A DNA stretch of 64,000 nt, from NCBI RefSeq assembly GCF_013488205.1, contig NZ_CP040908.1, positions 1 through 64,000 on the forward strand, given 5' to 3'. Positions 24,380 to 33,342 of the stretch are shown piece after piece (position 1 is the first letter of the stretch; every line of letters starts with the position of its first letter). The position numbers and the translations under genes are program-made. The notes beneath the pieces were generated by a model. The model saw only the letters and a list, made by a program, of their open reading frames with translations. It did no database searches and was not told the DNA's origin. The stretch comes from Empedobacter falsenii. Its GTDB lineage: Bacteria > Bacteroidota > Bacteroidia > Flavobacteriales > Weeksellaceae.

Positions 24380-25393
24380 TTACTCAATAATATTATAATT
24401 TAAAGAAGTTTTTGTTTTGAGTTTATCCATTTGTTTTTTATTCGAAAAAGCATTTTTCAAAAGTTCTTTTGATAGACCTATTTTTTTAGAGAAATCGTTA
24501 AAAGTATCCTTTTTGTAATCAAATTCATCTTTCCACGTATAACCAGGTCGTATGTAACAATAGGTATAATTATAAACTAAACTTTCTACGTTTGTTGCGT
24601 TTACTAATTCATCGTAAGTTGAAGTTGCTAATAAAGTCATTTCTCTATTCTTTGATTCAGTTTTAATTTCTCTCAAAACCGAATCATAGCTATCTTTCAG
24701 GCTCGAAATATTTGTATCTTGATATTCGGTATCACCCATGCTTTTCATTGGACGAATTTGAAGAATATTTGGTTCGTATTTTCCGTATAATGAGAAAAAA
24801 TCCCTTAGTTCTAAGAAATTATCTTTATTGAACGTATAATTGATTCTCAAAATAAGATTCGGATTATTTTTCTTTTCTTCATAAATTGCTTGCAGAGCTT
24901 CGTGAAATTTATCGAAAGAGGCTTTTCCCATAAAGTTTTCGTAAGCTTCTTGATGTACACCATGCAACGAAATAGTGAATTCATTCAATCCATTACCTAC
25001 AAGTTCTTTTACCTTTTCTTTGGTTAACAAATTTGCATTAGTTGTAAGCGATATATAAGGAACCTTGTGCGTTTTTCCTAAAGAAACAATTTGCGCTAGA
25101 TCTTTATACAAAGTAGGTTCTGTTCCACAACCAATTTGCAGTTTAAGAGCTCTGCCAAACATTTTATCAGCTAAAATTGATAAATCTTCTTTTGGAAAAA
25201 TACCTTTAGTTTTCTTTACATAATTTTCATCTGTAAAATAACACATTTTGCAACGTAAATTACAAGCCATCACAGGATCAAAATTGACAGCAATATATCT
25301 TTGATTTGTTTTATGCAAAAGATACATTCCTAAAAATTTTATCCGATGATTTTTAATTAACCAATTTAATTTTAAAAGCTTGTAAACGTTCAT
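24380..25393 (-). CDS. Radical SAM enzyme of unknown substrate
   Basis: The 337 residues have the [4Fe-4S] cysteine triad CNLRCKMC (C44, C48, C51) and the following GCGTEPTLY strand (the GGE-like SAM-contact position reads GTEP). The fold extends to about residue 230, with a less conserved C-terminal part holding only one further cysteine in YNYTYCYIRPGYTW, so a full SPASM cluster domain is not evident. It begins after a TATATTTG box and is followed by the folate gene. Its relatives include MoaA-like and peptide-modifying enzymes; the target is unknown. Confidence 0.8.
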   Translation of the reverse strand: MNVYKLLKLNWLIKNHRIKFLGMYLLHKTNQRYIAVNFDPVMACNLRCKMCYFTDENYVKKTKGIFPKEDLSILADKMFGRALKLQIGCGTEPTLYKDLAQIVSLGKTHKVPYISLTTNANLLTKEKVKELVGNGLNEFTISLHGVHQEAYENFMGKASFDKFHEALQAIYEEKKNNPNLILRINYTFNKDNFLELRDFFSLYGKYEPNILQIRPMKSMGDTEYQDTNISSLKDSYDSVLREIKTESKNREMTLLATSTYDELVNATNVESLVYNYTYCYIRPGYTWKDEFDYKKDTFNDFSKKIGLSKELLKNAFSNKKQMDKLKTKTSLNYNIIE

Positions 25394-25419
25394 ATCTTAA
25401 TAGTGTAGTTTGATTCTTA

Positions 25420-25427
25420 CAAATATA
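25420..25427 (-). promoter_or_regulatory. -7 element (TATATTTG) of the radical SAM gene
   Basis: TATATTTG on the minus strand, 27 bases before the ATG; the -33 position reads TTCTT rather than TTG. Confidence 0.5.
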
Positions 25428-25485
25428 CTTTAAAACGAACGTGATGAAGAATTATTTCTTTTTCTTTGAAAGAACTTAATTGTAA

Positions 25486-25617
25486 TTATTTTAAGAAAAA
25501 TACAACAAAAATAAAACAAACGATTGCCATAAAAAGCAATAAGTTTACTGGTTTTACTTTCATTTTACTAAATATAGATTTTTTGTAAGTTTTGTGAATT
25601 CTTTTCGGTTTAGACAT
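25486..25617 (-). CDS. Small hypothetical membrane protein (43 aa)
   Basis: A 43-codon frame begins at ATG (25617-25615) and stops at TAA (25488-25486). It has a strongly basic N-terminal half (MSKPKRIHKTYKK, about nine Lys/Arg in 22) followed by a single hydrophobic helix (NLLLFMAIVCFIFVVFFL) and a final Lys. It fills part of the otherwise gene-free 25394-25779 region, upstream of the radical SAM gene on the same strand. The composition looks like a genuine one-pass micro-protein; no family is recognised. Confidence 0.5.
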   Translation of the reverse strand: MSKPKRIHKTYKKSIFSKMKVKPVNLLLFMAIVCFIFVVFFLK

Positions 25618-25740
25618 TTTCAATTTCATTACTAATTCTACAATACAGATGCAAATTTCTTAAAAAGGTTGCCTATAGAAAAGTTAAAAAATACAAATAA
25701 CAAGTATACTTCTGTTTCTCAATTAAATAAAAAATGTTAA

Positions 25741-25773
25741 AAAAATGCTTTCAGATTCTGAAAGCATTTTTTT
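25741..25773. terminator. Terminator of the plsC operon (bidirectional shape)
   Basis: AATGCTTTCAG and CTGAAAGCATT form an 11-bp stem with A and T runs on both sides; it lies directly beyond the lipoprotein stop codon. Confidence 0.85.
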
Positions 25774-25779
25774 AAGTTA

Positions 25780-26694
25780 TCAACCAAACTTTTTCATACG
25801 TTTTGCAGCTTCATCCAACCAAGGTTGATAATTGCAATGTTTTTGTATTGCTTGATAAATTCCGTTGCTATTCGGATCTTTTGGATCAAGTTCGTAAATT
25901 AATGAATTAATAAATCCATTTTTTATCGATTGACTTTTGATGTTTTCCAATAAAGCATCCGCAGAAAGACCTTGATATAATTTTTCTTGTAAGTTTGTTA
26001 AGACAATATTGCGGTAACTCTGATACGTTCTATAATCCTCGTCATTATCTAAATCGATTTCATCTAATTCTGTCAAAAAATTAACAGGTAATTGCTGAGA
26101 AGCAGGATTGTAATATGTGTACGAATCCTTGTACATGTACAACAAATTGATAAAATCGTAATTTAAATTCGTTTTTTCTGTTTTGATGAACGAAGAATTA
26201 ACTTCTAATTTCTCTAAATCTTCGAAAACTTTTTGATGAAAATTTTTGATTTGATTTTTGAAATCTGGCGGAGCAAGTTTAAATAATTCGGTATGATCAG
26301 TTAAGAATTTATCCGTTTTAAAACTTTTGTCAACCAAATAATTGTTTCGATTTTTTCCTATTCCAGAGAATTTGAAATTATTCTCCAAATGTTTTAAATC
26401 TGTATTTAGAATCAAACTATCACCTGGAATCAAATAAATTGTAAATTCTTCTCGTTCTATGGAAAGTGTCTTGTAACCTTCGTCAACTAACTGAATTGTA
26501 TCCGAAAAGTTTCCATCAAAATCTAAAGCAAAAGCCTTTTCACGATTATTCAATAATAGGTAAATGCTATCTGTTTGCGCATTCGCAATTCGTCCACTAA
26601 AGTAGACAAGTTCACCTTTTTCTTTTTTAGGTGAACAACTGTAAATTGTAATTAAAAGTAGTAGGAGAAATCTCCACAACGTCTTCATTTTCAT
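25780..26694 (-). CDS. Lipoprotein of unknown function (304 aa)
   Basis: The precursor has a hydrophobic signal and a lipobox ending YSC (about C20). The first 100 residues (VYFSGRIANAQTDSIYLLLNN, then YLIPGDSLIL) resemble the beta-rich N-terminal domain that often precedes thioredoxin domains in Bacteroidota lipoproteins (DUF4369 type), but no CxxC thioredoxin motif follows; the rest is helical. It is last in the plsC-peptidase-rnhA operon, 29 bases behind rnhA, and ends at the terminator. Confidence 0.65.
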   Translation of the reverse strand: MKMKTLWRFLLLLLITIYSCSPKKEKGELVYFSGRIANAQTDSIYLLLNNREKAFALDFDGNFSDTIQLVDEGYKTLSIEREEFTIYLIPGDSLILNTDLKHLENNFKFSGIGKNRNNYLVDKSFKTDKFLTDHTELFKLAPPDFKNQIKNFHQKVFEDLEKLEVNSSFIKTEKTNLNYDFINLLYMYKDSYTYYNPASQQLPVNFLTELDEIDLDNDEDYRTYQSYRNIVLTNLQEKLYQGLSADALLENIKSQSIKNGFINSLIYELDPKDPNSNGIYQAIQKHCNYQPWLDEAAKRMKKFG

Positions 26695-26723
26695 TTTTCT
26701 CTCTGCCTCACAAAAGTAGAAAA

Positions 26724-27197
26724 TTATTCTTCGTTTTGATGAATTTCGAAGTAAGAATCTATCTTAAAATTTTCTGGTTTATTTGCTGCCGCAACCGCTA
26801 ATTTATCAGCTTCTTCGTTCCAATGATGTCCAGCATGACCTTTTATCCATTGAAATTTTACACGATGAATTTTATAAACTTCTAAAAATCTTTTCCACAA
26901 ATCAGCATTCTTCTTTCCTTTGAAATTCTTTTGCACCCAACCAAAAACCCAACGTTTTTCCACAGCATCTACCACATATTTAGAATCCGTCACAATGGTA
27001 ATTTCAGTATTAGTAAACTTTAGCGTTTCCAAAGCCGTAATAACTGCTAACAATTCCATTCGGTTATTCGTTGTTAGTCGAAAACCTTGAGAAATTTCTT
27101 TTTTGACTTTTTTCTCGGTTTCCAACAAAATACAACCAAATCCTCCTGGACCAGGATTTCCCAACGACGAACCGTCTGTATATGCTACAATCGCCAT
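26724..27197 (-). CDS. rnhA: Ribonuclease HI
   Basis: The 157-residue enzyme degrades RNA in RNA-DNA hybrids. Its catalytic carboxylates are visible: D8 in YTDGSSLGNPGPGG, E48 in NNRMELLAV and D71 in VTDSKYV, with the fourth in the C-terminal NEEADKLA segment. The basic handle region (KNFKGKKNADLWKRF) is present. It starts three bases after the M1 peptidase stop codon, so the two are translationally linked. Confidence 0.96.
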   Translation of the reverse strand: MAIVAYTDGSSLGNPGPGGFGCILLETEKKVKKEISQGFRLTTNNRMELLAVITALETLKFTNTEITIVTDSKYVVDAVEKRWVFGWVQKNFKGKKNADLWKRFLEVYKIHRVKFQWIKGHAGHHWNEEADKLAVAAANKPENFKIDSYFEIHQNEE

Positions 27198-27200
27198 GTT

Positions 27201-29051
27201 TTATGGTTTGTAATTTAACATTGTATCAATTGTTTGACGTGCAACAAAATGATAATTTGGACGCGCATCTTTGTAAATATTTTTCGCTAAATCTAATTGA
27301 TTAGATTCTTTTAAAGCTAAATATAAAGGCTCTAAAAATTTACGACGGCCAACATTTACCAAGAATTCTTTCGCATTTGTGTTGACTTTATCGTAATGCA
27401 TTAAAAATGCTTTTTCGAACCAAGCACATTCAATTTCTGGATTTTTTGAATTTGTAAAATCATAAATCGCATCCAAATAAGCTAAATCTTCTTTTGTGTT
27501 TTTAGTTGTATCAATTTGACGAATAAAATGAACCCATTCGTTTGTAGATTTCGTAGAAATCGCCACTTTTTTAGGTGCAACTTTATTTCGTCCGTTTGTT
27601 ATATCTTGCTGTAATTGCGCTTCTGTTAAATCAAATAATTTTGAAGTTGGTTTTTTCAAATCTTTTGGCCAACCTGTGTTATAAATCCATTCTTGAACAA
27701 AAGAATCGTCTCCATTTGTCAAATTAGCTTTCAAATAATCAACAAATTTTTCTGTTGTCATTGTTTGGAATGCATGCGAAGAAAAATATTGATTCAAGAA
27801 TTTATCAAACTTTTCACGACCATATTTATCTTCTAACATTTTCAAAAATAAATAACCTTTATCGTATGGAACATCAGAAAAAGCATCATCAGGATTTGCT
27901 CCTTTCATGTTCACTTTTAATGAAGTATATTTTTCTGGAATATTTTTCATCGACGTTTCTAAATCTTGAAAACCAATTACCGAAATCATATCCGCATAAT
28001 CTTTTCCTTCTAATTCTTCCATGATTCGACGCTCAAAATAAACTGTAAATCCTTCATTTACCCAGAAATCATCCCAAGTAGAATTCGTTACTAAATTTCC
28101 AGACCAAGAATGAGCCAATTCGTGTGCAATCAAATTCGTCATCGAACGATCACCTACAATTGCAGTTGGCGTAGCAAACGTTAAACGCGGATTTTCCATT
28201 CCTCCAAAAGGAAACGAAGGCGGTAAAACCAAGACATCAAATTGTTCCCAAGGATATTTTCCGTACAATTTCTCGGCAGCAGTTACCATTTTTCCCATAT
28301 CGGCAAATTCCCACGCAGCAGCTTTTAACAAACCAGGTTCTGCATAAACACCCGTTCTGTTGTCGATTGGTTGATATTGTACATCACCAACAGCCAAAGC
28401 AATCAAATAAGGTGCAATTGGTTGTGGCATTTTGAAGGTATAAACACCTTCGAAATTTTTTTCTTTTGGATTGATTGCACTCATCAAAGGCAACAAATCT
28501 TTTGGTGTTTTTACTTTTGCATCGTACGTTAAACGAACACTTGGTGTATCCTGAATCGGAATCCAAGAACGAGTTAAAATTGCTTGTCCTTGAGACAATA
28601 AAAACGGATGTTTTTTATCGTGTGTTTGTTGCGGATTTAACCATTGTAAAGCATTTGCATCAGGCGAAGTTTTGTAGAAAACTTTTACAATTGTATCATT
28701 TGGCGTAACATCAATGATTAAGGCTTGACCTTTGATCGAATCTTTTTCACCTAATCTGTATGTCGTTTTTTGACCATTCGCTAATAAAACTGAATCAATT
28801 GTTAGTTTTTCGGTATCTAAAATCAATTGTTTTGCTTGATTATTTTCGAATGTATAAGCTGCCGAACCTTTGATTTGATGCGTATCGAAATCAGTTTCGA
28901 TATCCAAACTCAAATGTTTGATGCGAGCTTTATCTAAATCAGCAAAAGTTTGATTGTCTTTTGCTTCAGTTTCTGTGGTAGAAGAGATTTGTTTATTGCA
29001 ACTAACCGCCGTTAAAGCCGTTCCTAATGCGATATAAACTAAATTTTTCAT
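27201..29051 (-). CDS. M1 family aminopeptidase (leukotriene A4 hydrolase-like), lipoprotein
   Basis: The 616-residue precursor has a lipobox TAVSC (about C18). It follows the LTA4 hydrolase-type layout: an N-terminal beta domain, the exopeptidase GGMENP motif, zinc ligands HELAHSWSGN with the downstream NEGF glutamate, and a helical C-terminal domain. It probably removes N-terminal residues from peptides in the periplasm. Its ATG overlaps the plsC stop codon (ATGA), and rnhA follows by three bases. The family is certain; a hydrolase activity on epoxides is not implied. Confidence 0.93.
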   Translation of the reverse strand: MKNLVYIALGTALTAVSCNKQISSTTETEAKDNQTFADLDKARIKHLSLDIETDFDTHQIKGSAAYTFENNQAKQLILDTEKLTIDSVLLANGQKTTYRLGEKDSIKGQALIIDVTPNDTIVKVFYKTSPDANALQWLNPQQTHDKKHPFLLSQGQAILTRSWIPIQDTPSVRLTYDAKVKTPKDLLPLMSAINPKEKNFEGVYTFKMPQPIAPYLIALAVGDVQYQPIDNRTGVYAEPGLLKAAAWEFADMGKMVTAAEKLYGKYPWEQFDVLVLPPSFPFGGMENPRLTFATPTAIVGDRSMTNLIAHELAHSWSGNLVTNSTWDDFWVNEGFTVYFERRIMEELEGKDYADMISVIGFQDLETSMKNIPEKYTSLKVNMKGANPDDAFSDVPYDKGYLFLKMLEDKYGREKFDKFLNQYFSSHAFQTMTTEKFVDYLKANLTNGDDSFVQEWIYNTGWPKDLKKPTSKLFDLTEAQLQQDITNGRNKVAPKKVAISTKSTNEWVHFIRQIDTTKNTKEDLAYLDAIYDFTNSKNPEIECAWFEKAFLMHYDKVNTNAKEFLVNVGRRKFLEPLYLALKESNQLDLAKNIYKDARPNYHFVARQTIDTMLNYKP

Positions 29052-29794
29052 TGTTCTAAATCTTTTAAAATCATGTTGAAAGCAGCTTCTTTCAAAGCAA
29101 CTTTATCGTTTTTTACATTCAAATCTTTCGTTTCGAAAGTCTCCAATAGTCGGACTTTTATTTTTCCTGGATAACCTCTAAACCAATTAAACGGAAACAT
29201 TTTATTAACACCGTGAATCGCCAAAACAGCCAAAGGCGTTTGTGTTTCAATCGCAATGTTAAACGCTCCATCTTTGAAAGGATCCAAATAAATCTTGAAT
29301 TCTTTGTCGTTTGTAACGCCTCCTTCAGGAAAAATAAAAATACTCAGATTTTTGTCTAACTTTTTCTTTGCTTCGGGATAAACAAGTGCTTTACTACGTG
29401 CACTTTTTCGGTCGACAGGGATACAAATTCGTTCGAATATTCGTCCAAAGATAGGGATTTTGAGTAACTCTGCCTTGCCTACAAATACGATTGGATGATG
29501 TTTTAGAATCGTCAACATCAACATAATATCCATAATCGAAGTATGATTGGCTATAAAAACATAGTTTTCTTTCGGATCGAGTGGAACAAGTTTTTTGTAA
29601 TCAATTCTAAATCCAGTTCCGTACAACACAAATTTGCCCCAATATCTGATTAACGGATAAATATATGGGAATGTTTTTTCGAAACTTGCCAAAGGTAGCA
29701 CGATAAAAACTCCTATTGTTAGGACATAAATTGCGGCTAAAAATATCATCCAAATGCGCCAAATAAGGACAAAAAAACCTGTGATGTATTTCAT
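29048..29794 (-). CDS. plsC: 1-acyl-sn-glycerol-3-phosphate acyltransferase
   Basis: The 248-residue membrane-bound enzyme makes phosphatidic acid from lysophosphatidic acid. It has an N-terminal hydrophobic anchor, the catalytic HX4D box in NHTSIMD, and the FPEGGVTND substrate-binding block, as in PlsC. It is first in a four-gene operon (plsC, M1 peptidase, rnhA, lipoprotein). The upstream region shows TATCTTTA followed by CTCCACTAAA, nearly the same as before the ABC ATPase gene at 3448. Confidence 0.92.
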   Translation of the reverse strand: MKYITGFFVLIWRIWMIFLAAIYVLTIGVFIVLPLASFEKTFPYIYPLIRYWGKFVLYGTGFRIDYKKLVPLDPKENYVFIANHTSIMDIMLMLTILKHHPIVFVGKAELLKIPIFGRIFERICIPVDRKSARSKALVYPEAKKKLDKNLSIFIFPEGGVTNDKEFKIYLDPFKDGAFNIAIETQTPLAVLAIHGVNKMFPFNWFRGYPGKIKVRLLETFETKDLNVKNDKVALKEAAFNMILKDLEQ

Positions 29795-29849
29795 TGAGTT
29801 GGTTTAGTGGAGTAAAGATATGGAGAAATTGAAAACTAAACTTATGTTC

Positions 29850-31475
29850 CTATTTTTTCAAAAACTTCAAAATAGCTTCATTTAATATTTTTGGCTGTTC
29901 AAAAGGAACATAATGCGTTGAATTTGGAATAATCAATAACTCCGCTTTTGAAATATTTTGTTGAATTTCTTTCGTATAACTCTCTTTTACTTCATCTTTT
30001 TCACCAGCAATAACCAATACAGGATTTTGAATTTTATTTAGTTCAGATTTTGTAATATTTGGTTCATTTAACATCAATTCGATTAAGCGTAAATTCGCGT
30101 TTTCGGAAGGTTTATTTGCTAAACTTTTCAAATTCTCAATCAGTTCTTTGCTTACTCCATTTGGGTTAAGAACAGCACCAATTATTATAATTTTATTAAC
30201 TAATTCAGAATGTTGAACGTTAAAAATTAAAGCTGTATTTCCACCATCACTCCAACCAACAAGATTGACTTTCTTTAGATTAAGTTTTTGAATGACTTGA
30301 AATAAATCGTTTGCAAATTCTTCGTAAGTGTATGGAGTATTTGTCAAATCGGTACTTCTTCCTTGCCCACGCGTATCAACAACAATTACTCGATAATGCT
30401 TGGCAAAAAATGGAATTTGTTGATAAAAATCTTCTATACTTCCATTATTTCCATGTAGAAATATCAAAGGCTCACCTTGTCCATATTCTTCATAATAAAT
30501 TTTCGCATCATTTATATCAATATATTTTCCTGACTTATTTTTTCCATAAATCGACTTTTTAGCACTCTCTTTATGTTGATAATATGAAATTAATTCTTTC
30601 GTTTTTGCATCAATTTCTTCAGGCTTTTCCTCATTTATAGTCAATTTATCTTTTGAATATAAAATATCTAAGTTAGCTATAAAAACCCCTGCAGAAGCTT
30701 CCCAATTACCTTGACTTTGATATCTAAACAACAAGTCTTTTGCTAAAGATTTTTTAGCAGAAACACCAAAAACAAAATCTTCTTGAGCAAGCTTTTTATA
30801 ATCAACTAATTGTAGTGTCACAGCTATTTTATCCACATTTTTGAATCGAAATTTATATGGTGTTAAATCAATTTTTTGCCATCCAGTTGTAGATGTTTTA
30901 TAAATAATATTTTCATCTAAAAGCGATTCTGTTGGCAAACCATTTTTAACAACGTAAATATTAACTTTCAAAGTGATTTCTTCATATTTGGAACTTGGAA
31001 TAATATGAAAATTAAATGCATTTAGTTTTGTATTTGGGTAAATTTCAAAAATATTTCCTTGTTCAATTGTTGGTACATTTTGATTAAACATTTTAGAAAA
31101 AGTAAGCATTGGACGAGTTTTTTGACCAATAATTTTCTCTTTCATTTTTTCTGTTTTAAGCGTAACTTCTGACAATGAAATTGATTTTTCATTCAAGATT
31201 ATAATTGAATTCTGTTGAACTTCTTCTATAGATTTTGAAATTTCATCATAACCTAATGCATCAAAAATTAATTGACTTTTAGATAGATTTTCTGGAATTT
31301 CGATAGAAAAGTTACCATTTTCATCTGTAATTGCTCCAACTTCTGAATTTTTTATTCCAATCGAACAATATGAAATTGGCAAATTATTACTGTCTTTTAC
31401 ACTTCCTTTTAATTTAATTTGAGCTTGAAGAATTGTACAAATTGTTACGATTAATATAAAAAAATAGTTGCGCAT
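29850..31475 (-). CDS. Exported fusion: carboxypeptidase-D regulatory-like domain + alpha/beta hydrolase
   Basis: The 541-residue precursor has a signal peptide (about 1-18, ending LQAQ). Residues about 20-95 form a CarboxypepD_reg/peg-type beta sandwich (KLKGSVKDSNNLPISYCSI, AITDENGNFSI), as found at the N terminus of TonB receptors. A middle region of about 200 residues is unassigned. The last 250 form an alpha/beta hydrolase: oxyanion-loop HGNNGS, nucleophile in GWSDGG, acid in AGEKDEV and histidine in NSTHYVPF. It is probably an envelope-associated esterase or lipase-like enzyme. It is a single gene. Confidence 0.8.
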   Translation of the reverse strand: MRNYFFILIVTICTILQAQIKLKGSVKDSNNLPISYCSIGIKNSEVGAITDENGNFSIEIPENLSKSQLIFDALGYDEISKSIEEVQQNSIIILNEKSISLSEVTLKTEKMKEKIIGQKTRPMLTFSKMFNQNVPTIEQGNIFEIYPNTKLNAFNFHIIPSSKYEEITLKVNIYVVKNGLPTESLLDENIIYKTSTTGWQKIDLTPYKFRFKNVDKIAVTLQLVDYKKLAQEDFVFGVSAKKSLAKDLLFRYQSQGNWEASAGVFIANLDILYSKDKLTINEEKPEEIDAKTKELISYYQHKESAKKSIYGKNKSGKYIDINDAKIYYEEYGQGEPLIFLHGNNGSIEDFYQQIPFFAKHYRVIVVDTRGQGRSTDLTNTPYTYEEFANDLFQVIQKLNLKKVNLVGWSDGGNTALIFNVQHSELVNKIIIIGAVLNPNGVSKELIENLKSLANKPSENANLRLIELMLNEPNITKSELNKIQNPVLVIAGEKDEVKESYTKEIQQNISKAELLIIPNSTHYVPFEQPKILNEAILKFLKK

Positions 31476-31587
31476 ATTTTATTGTTTTGGTTATAAGACG
31501 AATTGTTTTTAAAAAGGTTACATGAGAAGATTGATAATTATTTCTTAAATTTTTGTTTCCTACAACGTTATCGTGACAACATTGATT

Positions 31588-31616
31588 TTGAGATGAAGTT
31601 GAAATGATTAAATTTG
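31588..31616 (+). promoter_or_regulatory. Promoter of pgi
   Basis: TTG (31588-31590) and TAAATTTG (31609-31616) are 18 bases apart; the predicted start is about 19 bases before the ATG at 31642. Confidence 0.7.
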
Positions 31617-31641
31617 TTAAGGAAAGAATACTAAAAATATT

Positions 31642-33294
31642 ATGGCTTTAAATACAATCAATCCAACAACTACGAATGCTTGGAATGCTTTAGAACAACA
31701 TTTTCAAACGATTCAGCATACATCAATCAAAGAATTATTTGCTCAAAATGCAAATCGTTTTGAAAAATTTTCAATTCAATATCCTTCATTATTAGTAGAT
31801 TATTCAAAAAATAGAATTAATGCAGAAACGATTCAACTTTTGGTTGATTTGGCGAAAGAAATGGATGTTGATACGGCAATTCAGCAAATGTTTGAAGGAG
31901 ATGTCATCAACGTGACAGAAAAACGAGCTGTTTTGCATACAGCTTTACGTAATCGCTCTAATGAAGAAGTTTTGGTTGACGGAAAAGATGTGATGCCTCA
32001 AATTAATGAGGTGTTAGATCAGATGAAATCTTTTTCGGAAAAAGTAATTTCGGGTGAATGGAAAGGTTTTTCAGGAAAAGAAATTACAGACGTTGTCAAC
32101 ATTGGAATTGGAGGTTCTGACCTTGGACCTGTGATGGTGACGGAAGCGTTGAAACATTATAAAACTCGTTTGAATATTCATTTTGTTTCGAATATTGATG
32201 GAACTCATCTAGCAGAAACTTTTAAAGCAATAAATCCAGAAACAACTTTATTTATAGTTGCTTCAAAAACTTTTACGACGCAAGAAACAATGACAAATGC
32301 TTTTTCTGCAAAAGAATGGTTTTTGAATTCTGATGCGCAAGAAGCTGATGTAGCGAAACATTTTGTAGCGTTATCAACCAATGCAGAAGGCGTTGCAAAT
32401 TTCGGAATTGATACGGCAAATATGTTTCAGTTTTGGGATTGGGTTGGCGGTCGTTATTCATTGTGGAGTGCGATTGGTTTGAGCATTGCTTTGGCAGTTG
32501 GTTTCGATAATTTCGAAGAATTGTTAGAGGGAGCGCATGAAATGGACGTGCATTTCAAAACAGAAACTTTAGATCAAAATATACCAGTTGTTTTAGCGCT
32601 TTTAGGAATTTGGTACAACAATTTCTTTGGTGCAGATTCGGTTGCTTTGTTGCCTTATGAGCAGTATTTATCGCGCTTTGCAGCATATTTTCAACAAGGA
32701 GATATGGAATCGAATGGCAAATATGTTGGTCGAGATGGAAAAAAAGTGGATTATGAAACTGGACCAATTATTTGGGGAGAACCTGGAACAAATGGACAAC
32801 ACGCTTTTTATCAATTAATCCATCAAGGAACAAAATTAATTCCAGCAGATTTTATTGCAGGAGCTAATTCATTGAATGTTTTAGGCGATCATCATGCAAA
32901 ATTATTGTCAAACTTTTTTGCTCAAACAGAAGCTTTAGCATTTGGAAAAGATGAAGAAACAGTTGTTGCAGAATTAGAAAAAGCAGGAAAATCGAAAGAA
33001 GAAATTGATTTCTTAGCAGCTTTCAAAATTTTTGAAGGAAATCGTCCAACAAACTCAATTTTATATGAAGTATTGACACCAAAAGTTTTAGGAAATTTAA
33101 TTGCGATGTACGAACACAAAATTTTCGTGCAAGGTGTTATTTGGAATATTTTCTCTTTCGATCAATGGGGAGTAGAGTTAGGAAAACAATTAGCAAATGT
33201 GATTTTACCAGAGTTAGAAAATGATGAGCAAGTTACTTCTCATGATGCTTCTACAAATGGATTAATCAATGCTTATAAATATTGGAGAAAATAA
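31642..33294 (+). CDS. pgi: Glucose-6-phosphate isomerase
   Basis: PGI interconverts glucose-6-phosphate and fructose-6-phosphate in glycolysis and gluconeogenesis. The 550-residue protein has the sugar-phosphate-binding [11 protein letters not shown] block, the PGI signature with [11 protein letters not shown], the catalytic [10 protein letters not shown] glutamate-arginine region and a histidine in [22 protein letters not shown]. The length is that of the large bacterial/eukaryotic type. It has its own promoter and terminator. Confidence 0.97.
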   Translation: MALNTINPTTTNAWNALEQHFQTIQHTSIKELFAQNANRFEKFSIQYPSLLVDYSKNRINAETIQLLVDLAKEMDVDTAIQQMFEGDVINVTEKRAVLHTALRNRSNEEVLVDGKDVMPQINEVLDQMKSFSEKVISGEWKGFSGKEITDVVNIGIGGSDLGPVMVTEALKHYKTRLNIHFVSNIDGTHLAETFKAINPETTLFIVASKTFTTQETMTNAFSAKEWFLNSDAQEADVAKHFVALSTNAEGVANFGIDTANMFQFWDWVGGRYSLWSAIGLSIALAVGFDNFEELLEGAHEMDVHFKTETLDQNIPVVLALLGIWYNNFFGADSVALLPYEQYLSRFAAYFQQGDMESNGKYVGRDGKKVDYETGPIIWGEPGTNGQHAFYQLIHQGTKLIPADFIAGANSLNVLGDHHAKLLSNFFAQTEALAFGKDEETVVAELEKAGKSKEEIDFLAAFKIFEGNRPTNSILYEVLTPKVLGNLIAMYEHKIFVQGVIWNIFSFDQWGVELGKQLANVILPELENDEQVTSHDASTNGLINAYKYWRK

Positions 33295-33313
33295 TTTATC
33301 AATATAATTACTA

Positions 33314-33342
33314 AAAAATCCGCTCAATGAGCGGATTTTTTT
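33314..33342. terminator. Bidirectional terminator between pgi and the MFS gene
   Basis: AAATCCGCTCA and TGAGCGGATTT form an 11-bp stem with A and T runs. The core ATCCGCT..AGCGGAT also occurs in the terminator after adh. Confidence 0.85.

Noticed and set aside
27755-28024. Antisense frame within the M1 peptidase gene
   Set aside because: Shadow of the conserved HELAH-containing coding sequence.
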